Part shown: positions 19,824 to 30,476 of the stretch, piece by piece | Numbering within the stretch: position 1 is the stretch's first letter | How the letters are laid out: every line of letters begins with the position of its first letter | Source: Phytophthora colocasiae | Lineage: Eukaryota > Oomycota > Peronosporomycetes > Peronosporales > Peronosporaceae | Assembly: GCA_018806915.1 (NCBI GenBank) | Contig: JAGKQI010000096.1 | Span: forward strand, 1,054,001 to 1,118,000 | Length of the DNA: 64,000 bases | Direction: 5' to 3' | Program-made: the position numbers and the translations under genes | Notes under the pieces: generated by a model | Database searches by the model: none | Seen by the model: the letters and a program-made list of their open reading frames with translations, nothing else | Told to the model about the DNA's origin: nothing

Positions 19824-21367
19824 ATGAACTCGCCAACGCCCACGTCTCCGTCCGCTTCTGCGGACGCGCAAGCCTCACCTGCTGCCTCTGCAGCAGGAAC
19901 AACGACCTCAGCAGTGCCTACTAGCACTGCTGCTTCCAGTGGTCCGACAGAGAAGATCTCTGTCACCAAGTACCATGCTCTCCGTAAGGAGAAGCACGAG
20001 AAGAAGAAGTCTTCTTCTCTGGCAGAGATTAAGAATCCTGCTGTCCCTCTCAAAGAACTCTTTGGAGAGGACTACGAAGACATCCTCGACTACGACGAGG
20101 ATGTCGAGGAGGGGGAGGTTGATGTCAAAGCTCCCGCTCCCGTGTCTTCGTCCAAAGACACGTCAGACCCACCCGTGGGATCTCGAGGACCTCGTGTTGA
20201 GGTCTCGGACGCTTCAAGCTCGAAGCGTCCGCGCAGTGATGATGAAGCGTCCCCATGTCAAGGGCGCTCACTGCCCCGCGCACTGATCCGCCAGTGCGCA
20301 CACCATGGATGCCTACTGAGGCAGAAATCCATGACCGGTTCGGTGCTAGTTCACCACCGAACCCGATACTGTTGTACTCATGCAACAGTATCAACGACGA
20401 CGACGTCGCCGCTAAGGTTGTCTTTGAGTCCGAGACTCAAAGACGCGACTACTATATTGGGCTCTTCCACGAGCTCCGATACTATGCAGCGAAGAAGACT
20501 TCGCGCAAGAGCAAAGTGCCAGAGTGGCAGGCACTTTGTCAGTCGTGGAACGCCTTTGTTGAAAACTTCAACAAAGGCCCTAAGGCATATCGCGAGTGCG
20601 TTGCTGCGGCTCGCGATCGCTACTACACTTACACTACGCGTGGTAAGTGTGAACGCCTCCATGATCAGTCCATGGAAGCGGGGATCCCATGTGCCGTTCC
20701 CTTTGGCACACCCTGTCCGTGTTGCCCACCCTTGGCAACACGCCTTACCGAAAGCGATCTCCTGGGGTACACGGTCGTCCGTGTACCCGATCACATCAAG
20801 GAGCTCCGTGGTCGTATTGTGCCACGCGAAGCTCCGAGTGCTGTGGCTGACCGCAGCACTCCTCGTGCAGGGTTTAACCCTGCAAGTTATGGTGGGCTTC
20901 GTACGCCCTCACCATTTCCGGAACGTCCTCCATCAGGACGTTCCGCGGCTCCCATGTATCTCGATGGGGAGGAAATCCTCTCCAACGAATACGAAAACGA
21001 ACCCCTTGAGAGTTCGTTCTCTTATGAGTCACAATCCGCTCAACAATCCAGCGGATCGCTCCACGCGCGTCGCGCAACGGCGGCGGAGGGGGTGGGAACA
21101 CTCCCTCCGCATGGTCAACGCTATGACCATGACGATCGTGCCCTGCACGATCGAGTTGCTGCGCTGGAGCAGACACAGAGCGCTGAGATAGCTGCTCTGA
21201 AGCAGGAGGTTCGTGTCCTCCGTGCTGAGGTCTGCGAGGCAGCTCAGACTGCCTCGAACCTCTCGTCCGGTCTTGGGACGAGAGTGAACCGATTGATCGA
21301 CCGTGTCGACGGTCTCGAGAAGGCCTTCCAGGCCTCTCGCACTCCTCAGTCGGACTACCAACCCTAG
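19824..21367 (+). CDS. Antisense ORF of the Gypsy element (frameshifted)
   Basis: Encoded on the strand opposite gag-pol, between pol and the 3' LTR. ATG at 19824 opens an Ala/Ser/Pro-rich N-terminus, then a charged stretch (KYHALRKEKHEKKK, LFGEDYEDILDYDEDVEEGE) to about 20258. There a single missing C moves the frame into 20255-21367 (MSRALTAPRTDPP, LFHELRYYAAKK, a Cys-rich PCPCCPP stretch, and a C-terminal coiled coil from HDRVAALEQT to VDGLEKAFQA). The mosaic copy at 48791-49417 keeps both halves in one frame (SDDASSPMSKALTAPRTDPP), so the original protein was about 515 residues. The last 494 bp overlap the chromodomain end of pol. I recognise no domain. Gag-like or regulatory roles are possible; antisense ORFs in this position are known in some plant Gypsy elements. 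Confidence 0.75.
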
Positions 21368-22764
21368 GTAGTCCGTGCTGCACGTACGGCTTCAACCGCC
21401 CGACGTAGAAGGTCGGGTGGAGCCTCATGCTGGACGGTATGTCCAGCCGGTACGCGTTGCCGTGCCGTTCAAGAACCTTGAACGGCCCAATGAATCTTGG
21501 AGCAAGCTTGCTTGCTCGAAAGTCAGACACTGCATGTCTAGGTAGGTTTTGTGTAGCTAACAAAACTAATGAACCCTTTTCGAATTCATTTGTGTTGCCT
21601 CTACCAACAGTATCAGCGTTCAGCTTCTGTCGATCGACAGAAGCTGCGATAGCATCCTGGACAAACCGTATGACGGCTTGTCTTCGCTGGACAAACTCTA
21701 GCGCACCCGAGCTGAATCCTTTCAGCTTGTCGACCTTGTCAGCAGCAGGCCCTGCCTGCTCGCTATCATCTCTCATGTCTGTGCCCGGCACAGACATCGC
21801 GCGCTCGTTCCTGCTCGAACGAGACGTCGCACGCGTCACAGCAGCTGATAGTGTGCTGCTATCAGTTGCATTCTGCGGTTGTTCGGACGCAACCGTAGAT
21901 CCTCCCCCACTTAAGGAGGAAGCTACCCCGCCGAGCATGCTCGGCAATCGTGGATGCCTCATGGCGTTCACGTAGAACGGTGTATGCCCTGTCGAGGCAT
22001 GCACCGAGTTGTTGATGGCAAACTCTGCCATCGGCAAGCACTCGCTCCAATGCGGGAACGAGTGAGCGTAGCTCTTCAACGTGTCACCCAATACACGGTT
22101 GACACGTTCGGTCTGTCCGTCCGTCTGCGGATGATCCGCAGTCGACATTGATAACTGTGAACCAAGAAGTGTAAACACTTCTTGCCAGAACCGCGCTGTG
22201 AAGCGTGGATCACGGTCCGACACAATGTCGAGCGGCATGCCATGGTGTTTGAACACCATGTCAACAAAAACGTCGCGCAGTCTGCGCGGCAGTAAAAGTA
22301 ACCGGGACGGCAGCAAGATGAACCATCTTGCTGAATCGGTCCACAAAGACAACGATGCCCGTCCTCCGCTTGCTGTCAGGCGGAAGACCGAAGACAAAGT
22401 CCATGGACATGGACTGCCAACACTCCGACGGAGTCGGTAGTGATTGAAGAGGAGCCTGCGAGAACTGCGCAGGCTTCACGCGTTGACAAACCTCGCAAGC
22501 ACGTACGTACTTGCGCACCCACTTGTACTGGTGGTGCCAGTAGAAGTCACGCATGAGAAGAGTGTATGTCTTCTCACGACCCGAATGCCCTGCCGTGGGG
22601 GCATCGTGATACTCGAACATGATCCTCAACCGGAGGTCATGATCATTCGGAACGACAATGCGATCCGCATTGTCGTCTACTGCACTGTACAACCGTAGGC
22701 CTTCGTGTACACGATAGCGGTGTACACGAGCTCGAAGATGAGGGGTTAGCTTCCGACGTGCCAC
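20874..22764 (-). pseudogene. Gypsy integrase and chromodomain
   Basis: The 22261-22764 frame carries the zinc-binding H/H/C/C segment ending CEVCQRVK and the first catalytic Asp (MDFVFGLPPDS). One extra T in a run near 22267 shifts the frame. The following frame continues with FVDMVFKHHGMPLDIVSDRD (second Asp) and HPQTDGQTERVNRVL (catalytic Glu). A GPF-like segment (LAPRFIGPFKVLERHGNAY) is followed by a proline-rich linker and a C-terminal chromodomain (IVERIVTHKRTNSQ ... RWRGFPPHRDTWEP) that should guide integration to marked chromatin. It ends at 20874. A TAG at about 22782 separates it from RNase H. Confidence 0.85.
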
Positions 22765-22785
22765 GTCGGAAGGTGCTGCGAGGAA

Positions 22786-25411
22786 CTACAGCAGCCCCTT
22801 CGCGTCTGCATCCCTTGCATACGCGTTCTTCACGTCGTCAATCAACGTTGACGACGGCACACTTGTCCTCACGACGCCAACAACGTTGGCGTCGACCGTC
22901 TCCGCATAGTCAGGTCGACGCGATAACGCGTCGGCCACTACATTGAGTCTTCCGGGTTTGTACTCCACCCGTAAGTTGTACTCCGCGAAAAAGGACAACC
23001 ATCTCGTCATACGTTGCGAGATGTGCGGCGACTTAATCGCCGTACGCAATGATGCGTGGTCTGTATAGACCACGAACGGTGTACTCCCAAGTAGATACAC
23101 TCGGAACTTTGCGAGTGCATACTTCATGGCAAGGAGCTCCTTGTCATGTACGGGATAATTACGCTCAGCTGGCTTCAGCTGACGCGATTGATAATAGACT
23201 ACACGATCACGCCCTTCGTGATCGTGTTGTATCAATGCACATCCGATTGCAAAGTCGGATGCATCGCACACTACGTAGAATGGACGATCTTGGTCCGCCA
23301 CGGCCAAGATCGGCGCTTCAGCCAAGCCCTGCTTGACTGCACCGAATGCCTCCTCGCACTCGGTCGTCCAAATCCACTCAGCTTCTTTCTTAAGAAGCTG
23401 TGACAACGGGCGAATCTTGCCCGCATAGTTGTCCACGTACTTGCACAAGTACGTGGCAAGACCAAGGAACTGCCTCAGTTCCTTCACATTGGATGGCGTG
23501 GGCCATTCATTGATCACTCTGACCTTCTCTGGGTCAGGGCGCCCGCCGTCCTTCCCCACGAGACACCCCAGCACGGGTATCTCGCTCGCCCCGAAGATAC
23601 ACTTCTTCAGGTTCGCATAGAGCTTATGTTTCCTCATAAGCTCTAGCAGCTTTCGGAGATGCACCTTGTGCATCTCAATGTCCGTCTTACCGTTCACAGC
23701 TGTGGACGAACACGTCGTCGAAGTAGCTCGGTGCGAAGTCACGCACCGAGCGCAATAGATGTGTCACGCATCTATTGAACGTCGCAGGGGCGTTCTTAAG
23801 TCCCTGCGGCATGACGAGCCACTCCCAAAGCATACCGCTTGGAGTGCTTACCGCTGTGAGAGGGATGTCCCTCTCACGCATGAGGATTTGGTAGAATCCA
23901 TCACGCAGATCTAGAGCACTGAAGATAGTGCTCAAGGCCATCGAATCGATGATGACAACTTTTCGCGGTATCGGCGTCTGCGCCGGTATCGTCGCATCGT
24001 TCAGCTTGTTATACGCGTGAACGATGCGCCAGCCGCCCTGTGGTTTCTTAACACAGAACGTTGGGGCACTGTGCGGGGACTTTGACTCCCGCACTTGACC
24101 TGCAAGACGACGACTTTCAAAGAAGTCGTCGATCGCTTGCACTTGTTCACGCGGCAGTGGCCACTGCCGTGTAACACAGTACTTCGTGCCCGGCACGAGA
24201 TCAATCTCGTGCTGTACGCCCTTGTCCTTCGGAAGCTCCGAAGGAATCTCGTCCGGGAGTACATCCTTGTACTCCCGCAGAACTTCGTAGTAGGGACTCG
24301 ACCTCAACGAGTCCCAACTCTGCTCTTCGAAGCGCTGCTTCTTAGTCTTCGCACTGACGGAGTCATCACCCTCAGTGATCCCATCGACGACGAGCTGCTT
24401 CAGCTCTTCGGCTTCGCGATCCACTCTCTCTATATCAGAGAGAATGCAAATTTGTTCGATGCGTCCATCGTACAAGTCTCGCGCGAAGCGCTTCCAACTC
24501 ATCGTTGGAAGTGCGGTCAACGCCGACGCACTCGTCGGCGGATTCTCCAACCGCATCCTCTGGTACTGTAACCCAGTACCAGTACGTGTCAAGACGTTCA
24601 ACGTCTCGACACTCGGTGTCTGCACTGCAGATACACCCGTCTCAGTCCCGGACTGAGACTCGCGCAGCTCCCTGAGCTTGCGCCGCGAAGGTCTACCGTG
24701 GAGCCCGGCTCCAGGTGCTCCACGTCCAAGGCATCGCACCTTGGACGGGACGTTATCGCAATCGTCAGCGGATTCCTTCCGCTGACTCGCACTATCAAGC
24801 CCGGCTTGAGTGCCGCTCATCGCGTGCAGCGCTGCTGCACGTGAGCACGCAGGTTGTTCGGGTGCTGGGCGTTTGCAACCGCCAGCACCTCCTGCCGCGC
24901 AGTAAGTTCCCTGAACCGCTGCGCCTCCATCCGCTCCCGGAGCGGATGAAGCAACCGCATCGTCGACTCCCGGAGTCGACGTGCTCTCGCTAGCTTCCTG
25001 CGCTAGCGAGTGTTCGCTTGTACACATATCATCCGTTCTCAGAGCGGATGTACGATCGCTAGTTCCCGGAACTAGCAGCGACTGTTCGCCTATACACGTC
25101 TCATCAGCTCCCGGAGCTGATGACCGATCGCTAGTTCCCGGAACTAGCAGCGAAGCGCCGGTGGCGTCAGCTCCCAGAGCTGACGCACGTCTTTCGGTTC
25201 CCCGAATATTATTTGCTTCGTCAACTCCCAGAGTTGACGCGACGTCGTCGGCGCGACCCTTGGGGGCTTGAAGTACCTCCAAGGATACCGGTAATACCGG
25301 TATTTTACCTTCTCTCAGGTGAATGCGATTCACCTGACCATCCCTCATGTGACAAACATCATTCAGATGTTTATGCGTCAGGTGATTCACATTCACCTGA
25401 CCATCACTCAT
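22786..25411 (-). pseudogene. Gypsy reverse transcriptase and RNase H
   Basis: The 23687-25411 frame starts with a low-complexity spacer, then the reverse transcriptase: FCVKKPQGGWRIVHAYNKLN, ALDLRDGFYQILM, MPQGLKNAPATFN and the catalytic YFDD (SYFDDVFVHS). A short deletion in a palindrome near 23695 (CACAGCTGTG) shifts the frame. The next frame (22786-23742) holds the thumb (QFLGLATYLCKYVDNYAGK) and RNase H (FYVVCDASDFAIGCALIQ, YTDHASLRTAI). Enzyme motifs are all present, but the polyprotein is broken. Confidence 0.87.
24920..25245 (-). repeat. Tandem palindromes encoding a repeated peptide in pol
   Basis: Units of about 35-60 bp are built on palindromes such as CTAGTTCCCGGAACTAG (near 25057 and 25128), ATCAGCTCCCGGAGCTGAT (about 25101) and GTCAACTCCCAGAGTTGAC (about 25218). 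On the minus strand they encode a degenerate repeat with LLVPGTSDR and SAPGADE. It forms a spacer between protease and reverse transcriptase. Confidence 0.75.
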
Positions 25412-25430
25412 GTGACCGCGACCCTTCGGC

Positions 25431-26114
25431 TCAGATTTCTGAGTCGAAACACATTTCTCCCAACGACTCCCTGAGTCGCTGGCGGTCGCCGGCGGCGATC
25501 GGAGGCAGCGGCGGCCGCTGCTGCCTCAACTGGGAGATCCACATGCACCGGCCGGTGCATGTGCAGCACTGACAGGGCCATCGCTCTCTGTCGCGCATGT
25601 GTTGTTGAAGCGGCGACACGAGCGTACGCTTCTCCCAGTTGATCACCGGGTCATGCCGTGCAAGCCACGGCATGCCTAATACCAAGTCGAACTTATCGTC
25701 TAGATCCAAGACGATAAGATCTTCTACAAACGTCCTTCGTTTGTAAGAGAAGCGCACACGGACTACGCGCTTCTCAGTCCTCACGGTGGCACCCGTTGCC
25801 AACCGCACCTCCAACACGCTGCGAGGCGTGTCGGCCTCTTCGAAGTCAAGCCTTCAAAGACTTCCCTGTCGAACAAAGTTGTTCGACGCGCCCGAGTCCA
25901 CTAGGGCACGAAGAGAGTTCACTCTCTTCGACATCACGTTCAGGATGACAAGGTTTGGCTTGTCTTCTTGCAGCTTACAGCGAGAAACCTTCTCGCTGGG
26001 GGTAGCAGTCCTCATCGTCGCGTGTCCAAGCTCGACACGCGAGACTGCATCACCAGTAGGACGCCCCGCGCCTACTGGTCTTTGGCGTTTTTTGAACGCC
26101 CGCCCGCTGTGCAC
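25431..26114 (-). pseudogene. Gypsy aspartic protease
   Basis: In a different frame from the end of gag, overlapping it by about 40 bp, which suggests a normal gag-pol frameshift. Signature ALVDSGASNNFVR, a TGA in the flap side at about 25855, then RLDFEEADTP, FDLVLGMPWLARHDP. It processes the polyprotein in the family. The TGA is in frame and is probably a point mutation. Confidence 0.78.
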
Positions 26115-27057
26115 TCGCGTGCATAGTGACCGATGTTACTACACTTGTAACATCGAACCTTGCTGTTCCTACGCTGCTGTTGACCAGCAGTCGTAGCACT
26201 CGAGAGGTCCATAGGTTCCGGACCTCCCGTCTTCACAACAGGACGCGCCGGCTTCGGCGCGTTCGCATGGAGTTTAGCTTGACGCCGGCTAAACTCCTCT
26301 TCCATTGCAAGGCTGATCGCCTCCTCGAGAGTATTCGGATACTCTCGGAAGAGATATGTTTTGACGGGACCATCTCTTAGTCCCTTCATGAACGTGACGA
26401 CCTTGGTCGCCTCGTCGATCGGGTTGGCCACTATGTTCGATACCAAGTATCGAGCACGCTGGGCAAAGGTGTGAACATCATCCTTGCCCTGTTGCAGATC
26501 GAGAAACTCTGCTCTCGATCTGAACTCGTTCTTCGAGGCTCAAACGCAAGCTTGAGTTCCTCCTTGAACACCTCGTACGTGCTGAAGCACGTAGGATCCG
26601 AGAGTCGGCGCCCATAGGCCCAACTCCTCGCACGTCCGCCAAGACATGACATGGCGAACGCGACCTTCGACATCGGATCGACGATACGTCGAGCCGCAAC
26701 GGCTGTGTCGAGTTCGACAAGCCACCGAAGGAGGGTCTCGTCCTTCTTCCCCGTGTAGGTACTCACGTGGAGTTTCAACGACTCCACGCGTGGCTTAGGG
26801 GAAGCCACCGAGGCAGCAACATCTCGTTGCTCCTTAACAATGTACCCCAGAGCAACACCGTGTTGCTCTGTCGGCGATAGCGTACGAAGCATCGTAGCTA
26901 CCGCTGCCTCTCCAATGACTCGCGAGAGTCTTTGGAGAGCCTCCCACTCTGGATCAGACAGGTGGGCGCAGTCCGTGCGCGTCACGGATATTTGAGGGGT
27001 CCCAGCGGATCCCTCATCCATTGGGGAGTTCTCTACCCCGCGTTCGTATGACTCCAT
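26072..27057 (-). pseudogene. Gypsy gag
   Basis: Begins MESYERGVENSPMDEG at 27057. The retrotransposon gag core (KLHVSTYTGKKDETLLRWLV ... RARSWAYGRRLSDP) runs to about 26535, where one lost C in GAGCCTCGAAG shifts the frame. The continuation (EFLDLQQGKDDVHTFAQRAR, then SNIVANPIDEATKVVTFMKG) ends with a classic CCHC knuckle CYKCSNIGHYAREC and a stop at 26072. The homopolymer nature of the shift leaves sequencing or assembly error open. Confidence 0.82.
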
Positions 27058-27106
27058 ACGAACGAACAGCAGTCGGTCGTGGGACGGACTACAATGTGCT
27101 ACCAGG

Positions 27107-27566
27107 TTTAATGGGTCTACCTAGACCTATTAGATGGCGTACACGTGCGCTTACGTGTATGAGGAAGCGTGCAATTAGAATAGATTTAATTTAAGTATAC
27201 TTATTTAAATAAGTATAATTAAATCAAATATAACTAAATTAAACTGCAAAATACCGTAAAATGAGAACTGTTATTGAATTTGGCATAAGCCAATTATGGA
27301 CCTCCTAAAACTGTTTGTTATCTATTTCTAAAGGGTCTGCCAACGTGTGGTTGGCAGAAACTCTGCCCAGTGAGTGGTAGAAATCCGTTACTTTCTACCA
27401 ATAATATGCACAAATGCACACGAACCACCCAATAATGTGGTTCGCCCATGTATCCTTTTGTGTGTACAGCACACCAAGGTCTGAGGCCCATTTCCAACCT
27501 CTAACAGTTATCCTAACTGTTAGAGTTACAAGTGGTACAACCACTTGTACGTGTAACCCCGTTACA
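27107..27566 (-). repeat. Gypsy 5' LTR and leader
   Basis: Second 460-bp LTR. Its inner end reads TTTAATGGG instead of TGTAATGGG. The adjacent leader (minus strand CCTGGTAGCACATTG) is a candidate primer-binding site. The truncated copy at 41204-41663 shares both the TTTAATGGG end and this leader. Confidence 0.92.
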
Positions 27567-28350
27567 GCTGTTGTACTCGGAGCTGGCAAATTCGATCATC
27601 TGCGTTGCAGCATGCATACTGCGAAAAGCTCATATCGACTGCGTGCCGTCACGAAGCCAAATCCGTGCTCCCGTTGGCCATTTCGTATTGCAGCGTCCCA
27701 GTCGCACATGCTAACCTTCAGGCATGCTCGCTCGCAACTTTACACGAAATGTTGCCTGCTTTTTTTATCGTCATTCACTGCTATCCTAATAGCAGCCGAA
27801 CCGAATTCGTATCTATGGTCCGCGTTTATCCATCTTCGAAGAGCCCGTTACTTTCTCCTTTCCTACCAAAGACATGCAACACGCTAGAACACGAGAAACA
27901 ATGTTCAAATTCACTCACAAGTGACACCTACATTCACAGGCATTCAAGGAAGCCCATCGTGAGGATCCATTTGAAACAAACCAGTTCCTCATCACGGTTT
28001 CACTGCTCAAAGTGGACATTAACGAACCAAAGCTCCCACGCCCGGGAGATGTGGTGATGGTCACGCCCTACAAGCTCAACGTCTACCGCAACTGCTGCCA
28101 AGTCGATGCTAAGCTCTACGGTCTCGCCAATATCGACATTCCATGAGCGTCACACCAACACGTCGGCATGCCAATGAACACCTCGTAACCCATATCACCC
28201 AGTCAATGCGCCGGTCGATCAGTCAATTAATCAATATCTCATCCAAGCACAACAAAAAAACACGCATCAACGTTTCGAACTACGGCCCCAGGCTTCAGCC
28301 TGGTACCCAATCGCTTAGCGCCTGTCGATGTTTGTGATCGTACAACCTTC
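27567..28350 (+). pseudogene. Unrecognised repeated gene family, copy A
   Basis: An ATG near 27875 follows the leader CGTTACTTTCTCCTTTCCTA, which is shared with copy C. After a probable AG acceptor near 27932 the coding block reads EDPFETNQFLITVSLLKVD, then PGDVVMVTPYKLNVYRNCC and VDAKLYGLANIDIP. Frame breaks are visible before and after. The alternating hydrophobic pattern with a GDVVMVTP strand would fit an OB-like beta barrel, but that is only a guess. The upstream part is split from 19140-19262 by the Gypsy element. Confidence 0.45.
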
Positions 28351-28439
28351 AAGAAACAACCGTTAGATTCATATCATATGAAGGCATATCGATTGCATAT
28401 AATCAATTGGATATGCACATGATATGCATTTCATTTGTT

Positions 28440-28860
28440 GGTAAAGAATTCGTGTAAAGAAAACGGCTTTCAAGGGGAGAATTGATGTGATTGAGTGGCT
28501 CGTGGGGATTGCACAGGTCTGTCATAAGCTGCTGCTGAGGCTTATTTTACTGTGGATCATTGGCTTGTGGAGCATGGTACAGCGCCTGATGGAGTAGATG
28601 ACAGAAGACGTACAGTACTTCTCTGGTTGGCCGCTCACGGAGATTTCAAGATGGTATAGTACATGGTGGCGCACAGAGCTGCTGTACAGCTTAAAAGTGC
28701 TCAGGGGGGAGACGGTATTGCATTTTGCAGCCGAAGCATCACGAAGCTCGTACTATCTAGCTCAGAGCACAAGTATTTGTACAGTACGATCTGTACAAAG
28801 TTGCGGGATGCCAAGTATTCATTGTTGCAATTGTCCTATTGTGTTAGCACTGAGTTGAAG
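28440..28860 (+). pseudogene. Ankyrin-repeat-like remnant
   Basis: Fragments resembling ankyrin repeats are visible in shifting frames: KTAFKGRIDVIEWLVG, then AAHGDFKM and MVAHRAAVQLKSAQGGDGIA. Several stops and frame changes are present. It lies just beyond the 3' end of the Helitron helicase on the opposite strand and may be host sequence captured by a Helitron. The ankyrin call is tentative. Confidence 0.35.
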
Positions 28861-30476
28861 TAAACGGGTGTGCCCACTCTTCTGTAATTGGAGTAATCGT
28901 TAAGAACGCGTCTCTAGAAGTGACTCTCGAAACAATTAGGTGTACTTGTTGAGGTTTGTTGACGATGGAAAGTTTGGATTTCCAGTCAACCACAACCATT
29001 GATTCCAGGGTTTCACCTTGAATCTTGTAAATAGTAGACCCCGCAGCACACACGAAAGGTAGTTGACGGATTTTCACGACCAGCTTGCGTGGATGCCCAC
29101 TCGGCGTTCGCGGTAAAGATATACTACTTTCCTTGTAAACCTCCGTGTTGAAAAAAACCCGGAAACATATCCGGTGGCATTCCAGGTCGTATTGGTAGTG
29201 CTGTATCGCCCCATTGAACTCGCAGAATAGCATAATCGGGAGCAAAGCTCGGGACTTGGACCAGTAGGTCAGCTTGACTTTGCCTTGCCAAGCTGAATGT
29301 AGTTCCGGGAGGGAAGTGAACATACTCCAGCGTACCAAGTCTGCTATTTGTAACACCTTTCCCAGTGGCTACATTCTGGGTCACTTGTACAGGCATTCAA
29401 GGAATCAGGTCAATGTAGGGAGCAAGCCGACCAAATCTATTATCCGGAAGTTCCATGATGTTTTGAATATCAGCATGACTAAGTCCATTCAGCGCGTTTT
29501 TAAAGCCAGCAACAACTCGAATCGGAAATCGACCTGGTGGAAGTAAGTTAGCCGCTGCTCGAACAAACGCATTGTTGCTAGATAAGCGTGTTGCATTTTC
29601 TGTTGTCACGAAAACACTATTTCTTCCATCAGCAGAAAACTCAGGAAACTGATCCACCATTCGGCTGTTAATGAGATGAATAAAAGCAGGAGTCCATACA
29701 TCTAACCTAGCACGTAGGCAACCTTCACCCCATTCTGGATCACTTTAAAATCTCATAGACTCATCCAAAATCATAACAGTCGTAAATCTTCTCCAAAGAT
29801 CAAAACCAGTGATATCCGCAGTACTAGGTGTCCGTTTGGTACTTGGGTCGATGTAAATGGGATCTGCGCCTACCGGCGGCATCTGAAGAAAGTCTCAACG
29901 AGAATTATATGAACACCGCCAAAAGGAATGTTCATGAGTTTTTTGTATTGACGCAGCAATCTGTCCAGCAAAATCCAATCCCGCTTTGTCATCATTGATA
30001 TTTCATCAATCGCAAGGAGATCAAGCTCGAAAAATTCCCTCCGTTTTATCGCGTGTTTGAGGCGAAGCAGAAACTTGCTTACTTTCGACCACCGATGAGA
30101 GTTGCAGCTTTCCCTGTGAGAGCCGCCTTGGTCATCGCGTTTTCTCTTTGCCAACTAGAACAAAGTTGCAAAATTGCGTCAATTCGCGAGTTTTTTCTGT
30201 ACCACCGGCCCCACTTAAAAACATCAATATTTGATCCCTTTGTATACAAGCCTCATACCTGTAGTTGTGGCCGCTTGTTTTCGCAAGTTCTTGTTCATAG
30301 AATCGTTTTAACAGAGCTTTCCCAGCAATACAAAATGCGATATGCTGTCGTTTATTCAACAATTTGGCGTGCCAAATTGACTGAAGTGACGCATAAGATC
30401 CTCTCAGGAATAGGATCTCTTTCATTTGGTCTCCATTCCATATTTTCGGGACGAAGCGCCTCAGATAGCAGATCAA
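28844..30476 (-). pseudogene. Helitron 1 PIF1-like helicase domain
   Basis: Walker A appears as MFLSGAGGTEKTR where GGTGKT is expected, so the key Gly is Glu. Walker B is LLAIDEISMMTKRDW, followed by GGVHIILV and then a frame break where one G is missing (GTTGAGAC for GTTGGAGAC); the shifted frame reads FFQMPPVGADPIYID. Later frames give ENATRLSSNNAFVRAAANLL and the C-terminal motif FVCAAGSTIYKIQGETLESM. The family unwinds DNA during rolling-circle transposition. This copy has a mutated P-loop and at least four frame breaks. Confidence 0.8.

Larger units (their letters stand above)
19263..27566 (-). mobile_element. Gypsy LTR retrotransposon with chromodomain and antisense ORF
   Basis: Two 460-bp LTRs (19263-19722, 27107-27566) are flanked by the perfect 5-bp duplication GCTGT (19258-19262, 27567-27571). 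Minus-strand order is LTR, leader, gag, protease, reverse transcriptase and RNase H, integrase with chromodomain, then a plus-strand ORF and the second LTR. The LTRs differ at about four positions, so insertion is recent, yet the coding region has at least six frame breaks. The whole element is packed with short hairpins (see findings). Confidence 0.95.
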
